Assembly: GCA_025558075.1 (NCBI GenBank)
Contig: JAHLKF010000025.1
Span: 124,001 to 188,000 of the forward strand
Length of the DNA: 64,000 bases
Origin: Gaertneriomyces semiglobifer
Lineage: Eukaryota > Chytridiomycota > Chytridiomycetes > Spizellomycetales > Spizellomycetaceae
Direction: 5' to 3'
Shown here: piece by piece, positions 11,286-25,577 of the stretch
How positions within the stretch are numbered: position 1 is the first letter of the stretch
Layout: every line of letters starts with the position of its first letter
Program-made: the position numbers and the translations under genes
The notes under the pieces: model-generated
What the model was told of the DNA's origin: nothing
What the model saw: only the letters and a program-made list of their open reading frames with translations
The model's database searches: none

Positions 11286-11987
11286 CGTCAAGTGTGAGAC
11301 TTTGCCGATGTGGTTTACTTCAATCTTCACAACCTGGAATCCAAAAAAAAGTTCCCGGCGCGACCTGAAATCTCAACTACCGGCCTGAGCTTCGCACAGG
11401 AGGATGCTGTAGGTTGCCTCTCTGCTTTGTACTGCTTACATTGCCCATTTTCAGTTGTTTTGACCAGACCCTATGTTGGGGGCCGGTGCAAATACTTGCA
11501 CCAGTTATATCATGGCACCTTGGAAATGAAGAGTTCCAGGGATTACTTTCTAGAGTATCAATGCCCCCACATGTTCAATGCATACAAAGTTAAGCGTTTT
11601 AGTTCTTACGCATGTTTGCATTGAATGGATGCGAAAGTGGAAACATAGCTCCTCCAATCAGCAACGATGGAAAATGCAAACGTTCAAGTAAAAGGTCTCC
11701 GAAAGGGTAAAGATTGTTGGCTTTCGAGACAGTGGTAATGAACCCGCAGATTCTACCTCGACATATATAAGTTACACACGCTCCCGATGCCCCCGGGCCC
11801 AAGCGTCAATCACAGCCCCCTGCGCATCTTCGGAACAGCATAAATAAGTACAACGATGAGGATCATGGACGATCTCGTCAATGGTCTAGCATGCATCCGG
11901 TTCATGGTGTTGAGGTGCTGCATGGTGCGCATCACTCGGCCAGTAAAGCCGCAGCCACGTTCCTGGATCAAGATTCATCCAGCTAGT
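11286..11987. other. Intergenic interval of about 700 bases
   Basis: Upstream of the MidA-like gene and downstream of GPI11. Only short frames without recognisable products (such as 11310-11624 plus and 11599-11802 minus) are present. It must hold the promoter of the methyltransferase gene. Confidence 0.4.
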
Positions 11988-12890
11988 TCAATCTCCATGC
12001 TTGCTCTGCAGCTTGCATGTGATGATTGCAGCGAAAAGGCCAATCTGGTAGCCTATCAGTGCGCCATAGTTGCTTGCCACTGGCCATCTCTGCCGTCGTT
12101 GCAATTAAGGATCGCTGCTCTTGAAGATAGCGTAAAGCATTCAGACATACCTGCCATTCTGTCTGCCAATCTAGTGGTAGTGCGACAGCAGAGGCCCATG
12201 CGCCAATGGTAGCTCCTACCAGAGGTATAGTGACTAGGCTTTGGATTGGCGAAGAAGTACTGCTTGGACAAATGTCTTTTGTTATTCGACTGGGAATCGT
12301 CGACATTCACGGTGCAGTTCCTACCTTGAAGATGGCCTAAAAACGTGCATCCAAAGGTCACCATCGCCTTTTAACGTAGCTCCGACCGGGAAAAGTGCTA
12401 TCAGTGCGAATGCTATGGCAGCAAGCCATGTACGTTCCACCAAGCTAGACACACCCAATGTGAGAGGATTTCATAAAGACAGAGAATACAAATGCATGAC
12501 TCACTCAAATAACGGTGCACCGAACAATACCATCACTGTCCAGGCTATCAATGCGGCGATACATGACCAGAACATGCCCCACATCACGGATCTAAGACCG
12601 AACATGGATGTTACGGTCCTTTTGAGAGCGGGCGTGCCATTCAAGACACCGTCGCCACTACTACTGCCATCAAAGCACCCAAGTATCGCACTGATGATGC
12701 GCAGGTATAACAATGCACGGACGTAGTTATATAACGCAGAGGTGTCGCTGGACACTTGCTGGTGAAACAAGAGCAAATACAAAACTACTCCATTTCCCAG
12801 ACAGTGAACCCAAAAGAATGGTGGGCCTTCCTTGGGAACCTCTCCTGTGGTTGCTCGTACGTCCTTCCTGGACGAGGTGGCCGTCGGCAT
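11988..12890 (-). CDS. GPI11: GPI ethanolamine-phosphate transferase subunit PIG-F (GPI11)
   Basis: Four exons (12890-12505, 12444-12325, 12259-12151, 12089-11988) give 238 residues, the usual size of PIG-F. It is hydrophobic with about six membrane segments. Conserved landmarks are RTWLAAIAFALIALFPVGAT in exon 2, GAWASAVALPLDWQTEWQ in exon 3, and the final RWPVASNYGALIGYQIG in exon 4. PIG-F/Gpi11 is the shared ER subunit that partners PIG-O and PIG-G to add phosphoethanolamine to mannose 3 and mannose 2 of the GPI precursor. For the third intron I chose the acceptor at 12260; a nearer AG would leave a 35-nt intron. The gene is divergent from glutathione reductase. Confidence 0.92.
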
Positions 12891-15500
<2,610 letters not shown>

Positions 15501-15828
15501 ATCCTACTATCTAGAGTCTATAGTATGAGCATAGGTGGTTGAGTTGTTTCCTACAGAAGCATCGTTTGAGCATCGTTGTTTTCTATAAAGAATTTGTTGA
15601 TTTTGTTGTAATGCGGAGCTAAAAATGACTAAAAGTTCGACAAATGGAACAAACAAACGCGAGTTTCTTGTTATCATTCCTCCTCCACGTTTACTACAGC
15701 GCCTAGTCCAGATTGGAGGTCGGGATTTTTTTTTCCTTGTCACCTGCGCGAACGACGATAAGCTTGCGGTCCGCGCAGGAGTAGGTATAAAAGTTGTCAA
15801 CCGGCTTGCCCGGCAGCCGCTGGTCGTA
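15501..15828. promoter_or_regulatory. Upstream region of threonine deaminase with TATA-like box
   Basis: The interval holds a TATAAAA element at 15786-15792, 37 bases before the preferred ATG. The ILV1 frame is open through most of it, so it could instead encode an N-terminal extension beginning at 15625. Confidence 0.4.
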
Positions 15829-17845
15829 ATGAGTAAGCCAACAATGACCATATCCTTTCCGGACGTTCCGCCTGGAATCGTACACAACACCGGCCCTGCA
15901 TCGACGACGGCAGTTATGGTGGGAACCACATCTCGCGCGCTGGGGAGCATGCATTCGCCGAACATTCAGAAGCAGGAATTCTCGTGGCCCGTGCCCTCCA
16001 TTCCTCAAGCGCGACTTGATGTCGCCAGACGGATGCGGTCTCGTAACGCGAGCACCGACAGCATCAACTCTAATGGTTCTGGAGGAAAGCTTCCCGTTCC
16101 TCCTATCGTGGAGGACGAGGAAATTGACTATTTAAAGATGATCCTGAACGCCAGAGTCTACGATGTTGCGATTGAAACGCCCTTGATGCTGGCCACCAAA
16201 GTGAGTAGCTAGTTCGATCGGGACGCTCCGGCCAGGGGCCTACTGCTGATGTCTCGTAGCTGTCAGCACGAGTCGACAGTCAAATATTTTTGAAGCGAGA
16301 GGATATGCAGCCGCAAGTATTTTCTTTCAAATGCCGAGGAGCCTTCAACAAGATCTACAACCTTACCTTGGAGGAGCGTGACCGAGGGGTGTGCTGCGTT
16401 AGTGCAGGTTCGGATTATGCTTACAATGAGTTCAATTTGGACCCTACTGACTACGGGTATATCTAGGAAATCATGCCCAAGGTGTCGCACTGGCTGCAAA
16501 GAAGCTGAACATTAAGGCAACCATTGTCATGCCCAAGTTCGCACCAGAAATCAAAGTTGATTCGGTCCGGCGACTCGGAGCTGAAGTTGTACTCATTGGT
16601 GACAACTTTGATGAGGCCAAGGCAGAGTGCATGCGACTTATCGAACAGAGGAATCTCACATTCATCCCACCATTTGATGATCCTTATGTGATCGCTGGGC
16701 AAGGCACTGTTGGAGTTGAGATCCTACGCCAGTTGAAGCAGGATCATTTGGACGCGATCTTTATATGCTGCGGAGGCGGAGGATTGTTGGCGGGTGTTGG
16801 TGCATTCGTCAAGAGAATCCGACCTGAAGTCAAGATTATCGGTGTGAACACAGTTGATTCTGATGGCATGTTTCAATCACTTCGGCACGGAGAGGTGGTT
16901 GAGATTAAGGAAGCTGGAATGTTTGCAGATGGTACTTCTGTGGGTCGAGTGGGGAAAGAAACCCATCGCTTATGTTCGATGGTGGTGGATGACTTTGTGC
17001 TTGTGTCGAACGATGAGATTTGCGCGGCCATTAAGGACGCTTTTGAAGATACCCGATCCATATTGGAGCCATCTGGGGCACTAAGTCTCGCCGGATGTAA
17101 ACGTTATCTTGCGTCCAATCCGCAGCTCAAGGACGGGGTTTTCGTTTGCGTGACCAGCGGTGCCAACATGAACTTCGATCGACTTCGTTTCGTCGCTGAA
17201 AGAGCGCGGTTGGGAGAAGGCAAGGAAGCACTGCTGAGTTGCCTGGTTCCCGAAAAGCCAGGAACACTGCGAGCTTTATACAATATGATATATCCACGCT
17301 TTGTTACTGAATTCTCGTACCGTTATTCGGATCCGGCGTACGGACACATCTACATTGCTTTCGAGGTGACAAACGGAGCTGAGGAAGTTGCAGAACTGAC
17401 GTCTCAGCTGCTTCAAACAGGAATTGCAGTCGAAGCAATCGATATCTCAGATAACGAGATGGCGAAAACGCATGCGAGGTATCTGGCAGGAGGCAGGAGC
17501 CCGCTGGTCAGCGATGAGCTACTCTACCGGTTTAGGTTTCCTGAGCGACCCGGTGCCTTGAAAAAGTTTCTCAGACTCTTGGAGGAAGATTGGAACGTTA
17601 GCTTATTTCACTGTGAGTATCTTTTGGTGACTTTAATAGCAGCTGCTAAATCCACAACTAAAATTTCGTGACAATCTATAGATCGGAACAATGGAGCCGA
17701 TGTGGGTCGTGTCCTTTGCGGCCTCCAGGTCCCTCTTGATCAGAGGAAGAACTTTGATGCCTTCTTGGAATCATTATCCAAGGCTGGTTATTACTTCTTT
17801 GTGAACGAAACGGAAAATCCCGTTTATAAGCACTTTCTACAATGA
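15829..17845 (+). CDS. ILV1: Threonine deaminase (threonine dehydratase), biosynthetic
   Basis: Four exons (15829-16200, 16260-16407, 16467-17612, 17682-17845) give 609 residues. PLP is bound by the Lys in FSFKCRGAFN, and CCGGGGLLAGVGAF is the phosphate-binding glycine loop. The C-terminal half carries two ACT-like regulatory domains (one from EALLSCLVPEKPGTLR, one from LLYRFRFPERPGALKK), the site of isoleucine feedback in this family. It makes 2-oxobutyrate from threonine in mitochondria, the first step to isoleucine. The frame extends upstream to an ATG at 15625 (677 residues). I prefer 15829 because of its size against yeast Ilv1 and the TATA-like box just before it, but neither N-terminus is a textbook targeting peptide. 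Confidence 0.93.
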
Positions 17846-18131
17846 TGGCTCTGTTGTAGGTAGTGTCAGGATAGGACTTGAAATAGAAGTTCGAGATTTT
17901 TGGAACGATATTCGTGAAAACACTGCGATTTCGTGCGTGCACTGTGCGATTTCATTAGCCAGATAAAGTGTACGCGCAAGCCGCAGCCGCAGCCGCCCCT
18001 GCCGTCTCGTCGTCAGAGTGTGCAATGGAAGTTTAAAGTGCATTCATTGTTTCTCTGCGCCGAGGGCAGAGGCGAAGGAGCGAATTCCAATAATGAATGC
18101 ACGGATCAAAGGCCGGAATAAGGAAAATCGC

Positions 18132-18178
18132 TCACGCGTTTGTTTTGCAAGCCGTCGGAGTTTCGCAGCGACGCGTGA
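18132..18178. promoter_or_regulatory. Paired ACGCGT boxes in inverted arrangement, TTLL promoter
   Basis: TCACGCGT at 18132-18139 and its exact inverse ACGCGTGA at 18171-18178 sit within 90 bases of the start codon of the tubulin-ligase gene. ACGCGT is the core of the fungal MCB element bound by MBF-type factors. Binding here is inference. Confidence 0.45.
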
Positions 18179-18221
18179 GAAAATCGCAACTTCATCGTAA
18201 TTAAGACGTTTCCAAACTCCA

Positions 18222-20906
18222 ATGTCAACAATATGCACAGAAAAGCACAATCTGTCAACGCCAAATCCCGCTTTCTGTCCGTCTCAGGGTCGTCGCAATG
18301 GATGGGATCTTGACGATGCCAGCGGGGCCACAGCTTCGGATTCAGAAGATGATATTACTTCCGACTTGGAGACCTTGAATGATCTGGATGAAGTTCTGGG
18401 TGAAGAGGAGGATGTGAGTAACTGGCCATAATGTAAAATCAGAGCCGAAGGTCACAATTTCTCATATCAATACGAAGATAGATCCCACAAGCGATCCTCT
18501 CAAGTCATGCCTAACTGGATGTTCCAAGGAGGAGCTTTGCCCCCCGACAAGGCCTAGTCTGTTCTGTGACCGTACACAGTGGCTATATTTTCCCAAGGGA
18601 GGCGAGAAAGGTCGGTTCATACAACGATGTGTCCAGTGCCGAATCCCTCATTGAAACGGCCTGCCAATGTCTTTGCAGTCGCACCACTTCCCCGGACGTT
18701 ACAACAGGTGATGAAATGGAAAACATCCAAGTGGATGCCTAAGGTCGTTCGTGGTAGGTAAATTTTCTTGCTAATTTATGCGGGACACAACTGATACTTA
18801 TTAACGCCATTTCAGCGGTACTTCTGCAGACTAATTTCAGCTTGACGCGCTCGAGAAACTGGATTGCAGCATGGGGCCGCCATATCTCACCTGAAAAGCT
18901 GAAAACGCTCAAGTACTGGCAGAAGGTCAACCATTTTCCACTTTGCTTCGAGATTGGGCGCAAGGACAAGTTGTGGGCAAATTTTGTAAAACTGAGATCG
19001 AAGTTTGGTCACAAGGTTAGTGACTGGCGCAAAGATCCGCAGACAATTGCAAGGTTATGACAAACGTCTGTCAGGAGTTTGATTATCTGCCAGAGACATA
19101 TCTGCTCCCGACTCAAAAGCACCAGCTCCTTTCCAGTTTATCTGCTCGGCAGCCAGCTCCCCGGTACTTCATTCTGAAGCCGCCCGCTTCTGCTCGCGGT
19201 CTGGGAATCCGTCTCTTGACGCACCACGCGCTATTCCGAACCGTCAAAAAACTAAAACACCGGCCAGTCGTAATCTCACAATATGTGCAGAATCCCTATT
19301 TGATAGGAGGCCGCAAGTTTGACATTAGATTGTATGTGGTCGTAACCTCATGGGAACCACTGAGGGTTTACTTCTGGCACAATGGGATAGCTAGGTTTGC
19401 GGCAGACCAGTGAGTAACAACGGGTGTTCGTGATTGACAATATTCAGCTGATCAGCATGCTGCAGATATCACCTAACGGATAGAACCCGAAAAAACAGGC
19501 ATATGCATCTAACGAATTACAGTGTTAATAAGAGGCGACACAGACATCCCAAATCACAGCAATTCAATATGGAATATCTTTTGGGCGACAAGCGGTTTCC
19601 TGCCAATGCAAATAAGTGGTCGGTATAACATATTTGTGCACGTACTGTGAACGTGCCCGTTCACCGTGTTGCGGTTTCGTAGGAAATTGAAGGTCCTCGA
19701 AGCTTACTTCTCTAAAACAGGCGTCGAATTTGCACCGGTTTTGGAAAGGATCCATGATTTAATCGTGAAAACACTTATATCCTGTCAAGCTAAAAATGCT
19801 GGTGGAATGCGATTGTATGCCTCATGCCCGTCCTCTTGTTACGAGCTCTTTGGATTCGATGTCCTAATTGATTCGCAGCTGAAACCATGGCTGATGGAGG
19901 TGAACATCAGCCCATCGCTGAAGAGTAGTGATGAACAAGACTGGGAGTTGAAATACGATCTCGTTACCGATGTGTTGAACTTGGTCGGTTTTAACGTGGA
20001 CACGTTGGAGGCTGCTGCCAACGGCGACGGCGAAGGCCCAAAACGAGGATGGACAACCAGTAGAGGAGCAAAGGAGGTTCCAATTCCCATCGAAGGAAAT
20101 AGGCGGGCTTGGGCGAACACTTTGCGCGGCTTGGACCGGAGCTTCCTGGAGTGCTTGAAGGAGATTGAGGATGAGGTAGCGCTCGCAGAGGCTTGTACAA
20201 GCATTCATTTATTCTTAACCCATGCCCGGTTTTTTTCCCTCGGTCACAGAATGCTCGACGCTCAGGATTCGTTCGCCTGTTTCCCAGTCCAAGGTCACAT
20301 GAATATCTAAAATACTTCCAATCGCCATCATACCTGACGCGGCTCGCATGCTCCTTCACCCGAGATGTTCCCGTGGATGCAACCCGCATAAAGGACTTGC
20401 AGCGCGCCACGTACCATGCGCCCGCCGAGACAAAGAATGTTCAATCTCTTTCTGCGTCCATGAGGAGCATGCCGAGCTTACCGAGTTTGATAGCTATTGC
20501 CGCGACGCGTGGGAAATTTCAATCCATGAGAGAAGATACCAGGGTAGAGCCCAGTGCGACGATGAGAGCCGTGCTAAACTCCAGAAAGCTTCCCTTGACC
20601 GCTGATTCGATCTCATCGCGATCGAGTTCCGGCTCAACCTCGCGATCAACCTCCTTCTCTCATTACCGCCTAATGACTTCGAGCGTCCGGAATACAGCTC
20701 TGTGTACATCCTCGCAGTCGACGCTCTCGACAGCAGCAGTAAAACCGGCCGCTTTCTGCGGAGAACAGAGAGTGTTCAACCGCCGCACACCAGCTGCATC
20801 AGCAAAAGCGGCTCAAGTGCGGCTACGCACTGCTTCCATTGGGTTGGCGCAAGTTGATCCACATGAGTTGAGGATATTTCCAGCTTGGTCGTCGAGGGCG
20901 AAATAA
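18222..20906 (+). CDS. Tubulin polyglutamylase, TTLL4-like
   Basis: Eight exons (18222-18413, 18478-18610, 18679-18753, 18816-19015, 19075-19409, 19466-19622, 19693-20175, 20250-20906) give 743 residues. The TTL domain spans roughly residues 90-490. It shows VMKWKTSKW, NHFPLCFEIGRKDKL, the ATP-grasp FILKPPASARGLGIRL, IGGRKFDIRLYVVVTSW, MHLTNYSVNK rebuilt at exon 6, CYELFGFDVLID and LMEVNISPSL. TTLL enzymes add glutamate chains to tubulin, mainly on ciliary axonemes. Yeasts lack them, so this gene suggests a flagellated life stage. The N-terminus is acidic and the last 220 residues are Ser/Arg-rich and unstructured. The start ATG is the least certain part. Confidence 0.9.
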
Positions 20907-21109
20907 GTCATATATTGAGAAATTACCAGCTGTGTACATTAGCACTATACGATTGCTTTAAAATAAGCACTTTATTTCAATTGTGTCTCAAAACAGTTTT
21001 ACACCAGCTTATTGGAAGTTTGCATATCTCGCAGGTGTGGATGGTGGCTGGATATTGACACTACGGTTAAAATCACGGCCCAATTTGGCGTATTCTGCAG
21101 TGCTCATCG

Positions 21110-21587
21110 ATGAGCCCATTGCCTATCCCACGAGACGATGGTAGCATCCAAGAGAACATGAACTGCGTACCACATTCCTTCAAACTGCTTTTGCCAGAGG
21201 TCAACACCGAATCGGTGCGATTTGAGCTGACTGGCGCACGTTCTCTCGAGGTATACTCAATTCAAACGTGGTTCCGCATGAATATCAAACCGGTGCATCT
21301 GCCTCTCGTAGTGTTAAGAAGTAGGCGCTCCGTCTACAGTCTCGCATGTAAGCACCACGGCGACGCTGACCTCCAAGATTTGGATTTGCGACGTCACCCT
21401 TCCATTAGGCCCGTATTTGAGAAACTGCGACAGTCAGCTGAAAAACACCGCACCATGCGTCGCAGTTCCAGGATCGTACATCGTCAAGTTCAGAATCAAA
21501 AGCATTGACGGCTGCCCGAACAGACACTTTGCTTACGAGCCTTCGCCTCCACTCACATACTTAATCCAATGGAAACCCATAGACTGA
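21110..21587 (+). CDS. Small protein of unknown function
   Basis: I do not recognise this protein. Two exons, 21110-21347 and 21409-21587, joined by a 61-nt intron with a good GTAAGC donor, give 138 residues. The second exon reads smoothly to its stop (SYIVKFRIKSIDGCPNRHFA, then LTYLIQWKPID) and looks like a beta-rich domain with several cysteines. The first exon is less certain and further 5' exons may exist, since a short frame upstream (about 21030-21115) is also open. No signal peptide or membrane segment is seen. It lies between the TTLL and SGF73 genes, all on the plus strand. Confidence 0.5.
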
Positions 21588-22096
21588 CATAATGATTCCC
21601 TCTTCTCCCCAACCATTCAACCGAACACTCGCCATCGTAAGTGCCCATAGCTGCTTCTGAAAGAGTGCTTTCAATTCGACGACGCTGTCAACTGAGGTCA
21701 ACAAGAACGCGCTCGAGTTTGTCACAGCTTCCGACCTCAAACAAAACTTTGGACAATAGGCAGCCTCCCAAACCTCCGTCGGTCATTCGTGAAAGTACAA
21801 ACCCTCGCAGGCATTGGTTTACGATAGGTGGGAATACTCATAGCTGTCGAATCATTCGTATTGCATTGGCAAAGGACCCCAGTCAAAAGTTCAACGTTTG
21901 TTTGTGTATCAAATTGTATTCACATCCGACGACCGCAGTCTCAGTCGCTGGAAGTACCTGAAGGTCCCCAGAGTCGGTTGATTAGTCTACAACCCTTTTC
22001 GTCTAGCCTTCTGCTGCCGCGAATTCATCACTGCGGTCGACCATTATTCTCCGCATCGTCCTTCGTCACTTGGAACACGCTTACTTTGTGCAGTAC
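21588..22096. other. Intergenic interval upstream of SGF73
   Basis: About 500 bases with short frames only. A tiny ATG frame at 21591 followed by a GTAAGT could be a non-coding or unconnected exon. No product recognised. Confidence 0.35.
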
Positions 22097-23298
22097 ATGT
22101 CACTACTCAAGGGCTTTGAGCACTTGAGCTGGTCGGCGCTCCGGGAGGATCTTGGCTTGCATGACGGACCGCTAGGTATGGCATGGCCGCTACGAACACT
22201 AGATAGGGCTTGTTGGGTTACAACGTGCTGACCCTTTGAACTATAGATACGGACGATGGCGCATCAGCTGCAAGCCCGCACCCAACGGACCATGATCCCT
22301 TCGCCCTAGGACTATCGGTATTGGAGCCAGCTGTCGTTGTTTCCTGTAATAAGTGCCGAAAGTCGATACTGCAAACTGCCTTTGTGGAACACCTAAGTGC
22401 GTTGCCTGGCCGTTTGTTCGTTAGTTGCAATGTGCTGGTGTGTTAACCCCTGGTGCCATTACATAGATTATTGCTCCGGCCTGCCTGAAGCAGCAGCCGC
22501 ACTGCCATCTGATAGCCAAAGGATATCTAATCCGCAACCGCCCAAGAAACGAAAGAAAGAGCCGTCTGCGTCCACCCCCATTGCTGATTCGCCGGCCGTT
22601 ATTCCCATAACCATCGAAGGTATGGAACACCTGTACTTGCCGAACCATTGCATGCATATGTTAACTTGAAACCAGTAGATGCTGCACCTAAATTGGAAAA
22701 GCCGGCCAAAATCGCCAAAACAAATCAACTGAAAGCAAAAGGTACGCAGATGAAAGACGGGTGGTTTCGTCATGGAACACATCTCATTTCTCATCAGTAG
22801 CAGGCCAGCCATTGGATCTAGACCGGCAGTGTGGGGTCATGAGTGACAAAACGGGACTGCCATGTGCCCGATCCATTACCTGTAAAATCCATCCCGTTAA
22901 CCAAAAGAGGGCTGTACAAGGCCGGTCGCAAACATACGATGCCCTAATCTTGGAACTGCAACGAAAGAAACGTAAGTTCCGAGCTTCAGCTCGCTGATCT
23001 GTGCACTCTAAGGTTCCTTTGAAGCTGATCATGATGACTTGCGTCCGCGGTTAAAATAGCCGGGGATACCCGTGCCGGCACCCCTCGTACCACAGGAACC
23101 ATTGCCGGCGCTCCTGCGCCCACAGTGGACATTGTATTAACGAAAGATCAAGAAGCGGACATGGTATTCGAAGCTATCCGATTCAATCATCCTCGTCCTT
23201 GCGTTCAGCCGCCCCAGTGCGCGGCGGTAGAGTCGCTATTCACCTTGAGTTACCGTCGATCGTTGGAAAGCGCGCTCACCGGGGCTGAAAAGGTGTGA
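22097..23298 (+). CDS. SGF73: SAGA-associated factor SGF73 / ataxin-7-like, SCA7 domain
   Basis: Six exons (22097-22175, 22247-22396, 22467-22619, 22679-22741, 22801-22971, 23060-23298) give 284 residues. Two zinc regions mark the family. The first, VVSCNKCRKSIL...VEHLNYC, is split across exons 2 and 3. The second is the SCA7 domain in exon 5, with DLDRQCGVM, LPCARSITCKIHPVNQKRAV and GRSQTYDALI. Sgf73 anchors the Ubp8 deubiquitinase module to the SAGA histone acetyltransferase complex in the nucleus. A Lys/Arg-rich stretch in exon 3 (PPKKRKKEPS) is a likely nuclear signal. The last exon is family-typical but less conserved. Confidence 0.9.
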
Positions 23299-23425
23299 CG
23301 CGCCTCCCCGCGGGACTTAGATATTTAGCTGAGCAGGGCAGGCACCACTCATACCACTTCTTGTAAATGCTTCGCGATGTTGTATAGAGCGTACATAGAT
23401 CTTTCTCACCACTGCCTGCAAAAGG

Positions 23426-23447
23426 CACACATACATACATACATATG
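23426..23447. repeat. ACAT tetranucleotide microsatellite
   Basis: A few tandem ACAT units lie in the short interval between the convergent SGF73 and GWT1 genes. The interval is otherwise unremarkable. Confidence 0.7.
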
Positions 23448-23535
23448 TGACGGGTATTGATGTTGTCATTCAACGTTATGCGCTTTGATGATGCCGAAGG
23501 GAAAAATGATATTGGGCGGCAACTCTTCGATATGG

Positions 23536-25226
23536 CTATAACTTCAGCGTAATATTCCGTGAATGTAGAGCTTCCGTAAATCCGATGACAAGCGCCGTAT
23601 ACACAAGTAAAATGACCACGGCAGCGGCGTCGGAGACTGCCAGTGTATTAACGGATAGATTGATCACACCAGTAAGAACGTTGGCCTAATAAGTAGCAAG
23701 TAGATGAGCATCACATTAAGCTCGCAAAGTGAACATCTTCTTACCAGAAGAAACGCGGAAAGCTGATTACGATTAACGCTCTCATAAATTTGAGGGGCGC
23801 TCGGTGCATCTGGTCTCCGAAACCATGCAGCAATCTTATCAACTGAGGCACAACCAAGAACGTGGAATAATCCGGCCGCACACACCCACAGGCAATACGG
23901 GAGGTTTGCCTGTAAATAAGCAGATTAAATCAAACTCGCTATTAAGTAACGACATAGCCATTCCACTCACCATTCTTCGTGAAGGCTCCATGTGAAGCGT
24001 GCTAACGGCAATTCCGAATGCTGAAGTCACTGCAAGGAGAAGCAAACCGAGCTCCTTAATGATGACAGACAAAGATTGTGGCAATGGTTGTAATAACACG
24101 AGTTCTCGCAAGCGAGAGCCAACATCAGCCGCAAACAGAAATATAGCAGCATACCCTATTATGTAAGGATTAGTCGCGGTTGATGGCTTATTAAACGGAA
24201 AGAGAAATTACCCAGGAAACTAAAGGCTCCCTCTCGGTTCATACTAAACCAGTTGTCCCGCGGTGCATTGATGATGTACTGTTCGATGCCACCATAATGC
24301 AGCATAACAGTGTAAGCGCCCATGATCACGCCAGCAGTCGTCCGAGGCCGGGCATTGGGCGCAACATATTGCAACAATGCCACGAATAGTGGCACAAGGC
24401 CCAGAGTAATGAAAAAGTTCCAGTGTACACCGTACTCGGTGACATGCTCCTGGTAGTTCACGCCCTTTGTCAAAACCACTCGTGTAACACCCAAGATCAG
24501 CACAGGGATCGCCTGTCGAAGAGATTTCCCAAGCGTCACTTCTTTCAAGCGCGGGCCGGCCACGAGTCCGCCACAAAAGATAAACAGGCCAACACCGAGG
24601 TCCATCTACTAAAAGGTTTCGTTCCAGGTTAAATGGGCAAAAGAACTCCTTTAAAGTACGACGAGGACAAGAGCCGAACGAGTCCTTACCAATGACGTGC
24701 CATACGTCTCTGTCTTTGCAAATCGTCTTGGAAAGGCTCGGAAATCAACGGCAAGGATACAGACTATTGTGACCAGTTGTAAGCAAGCTCTAACTGGTGT
24801 TAAGAACGGGAACCATAAGACCCGGTTGGCATTCGCGCTCTGGCGTGTCGGTTTCGTCGCAGCCGAATGCCGTGCCGCTTTCCCAGGTAGCAGTAACACA
24901 AACGCAATTCCAGAAAGCAAGGCGACGATGACGTTCCAAAGTGCTTCCGACGTCACTGAGATCACAAACGGAACCACCAAAATCAAGAATTCGACAGTGA
25001 ACACGCCGGCGGACGATGACGGTAAGAGAGACTTTGCCGTGATTGCCTTCCATAGTGCATAAGATAACTAAGATGGAGGAATTGTAACTATTATGTCAAT
25101 TCGTTGGAATACGATCACACATGAGCATACCACTGTCATTAGCAGGATCAATTGACACTCGTACACCGACGTTCCTGAATGTCCGGCAACATGTTGCTCC
25201 TTGGCGCGGCGCAGAACCTCATCCAT
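23536..25226 (-). CDS. GWT1: GPI inositol acyltransferase GWT1 / PIG-W
   Basis: Six exons (25226-25131, 25067-24690, 24605-24212, 24155-23971, 23909-23745, 23685-23536) give 455 residues, matching the family. It is a polytopic ER membrane protein. Conserved signatures are MDLGVGLFIFCGGLV at the start of exon 3, RVVLTKGVNYQEHVTEYG with GVHWNFFITL just after, and YIINAPRDNWFSMNREGAFS. PIG-W/Gwt1 transfers palmitate to the inositol of GlcN-PI, an early step of GPI-anchor synthesis and the target of fungal Gwt1 inhibitors. The final exon has the usual C-terminal membrane segment (VLTGVINLSVNTLAV). It shares a 350-base divergent promoter with MMS19. Confidence 0.94.
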
Positions 25227-25577
25227 CTCTGTTAGCAGCCGGCCGATGTTGCCTTATTAGTTTTTACTAACGCTCGTTCGTGTTCGCGAGCGTTCGTTTG
25301 AGCGTGACTCGGGTTTTTGCTTTGAGATTTTAACAAACTGATGCTTTTGCAACAGCATTGCCCATTTTAACGATACTGAACAGCGCACTGACGGAGCAGT
25401 CTAGCTTTCCGTACGTGCATTGATCGAACGCTTTTTCCCTCCTTATAGGCAGAAAGGTTTGGCCGGCCGTGGGTGTGCACAACAAGGACTACGCTTGTAA
25501 GGAACCATGGGTCAACATTTTTGTCAAAGGTCTTTCATCTCACTGCTCACTCATGAGTAGCTGTCTTGCCTTCCGCC
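25227..25577. promoter_or_regulatory. Shared divergent promoter, GWT1 / MMS19
   Basis: 351 bases separate the two start codons. A palindromic-looking segment with repeated CGTTCG and CGAGCG words lies around 25270-25300. No TATA box was found. Confidence 0.5.

Noticed and set aside
21009..21122. Minus-strand exon reading GSSMSTAEYAKLGRDF and ending RYANFQ
   Set aside because: It looks protein-like and has an acceptor before it, but no upstream exon joins cleanly, and the plus-strand model 21110-21587 explains the neighbouring sequence better.
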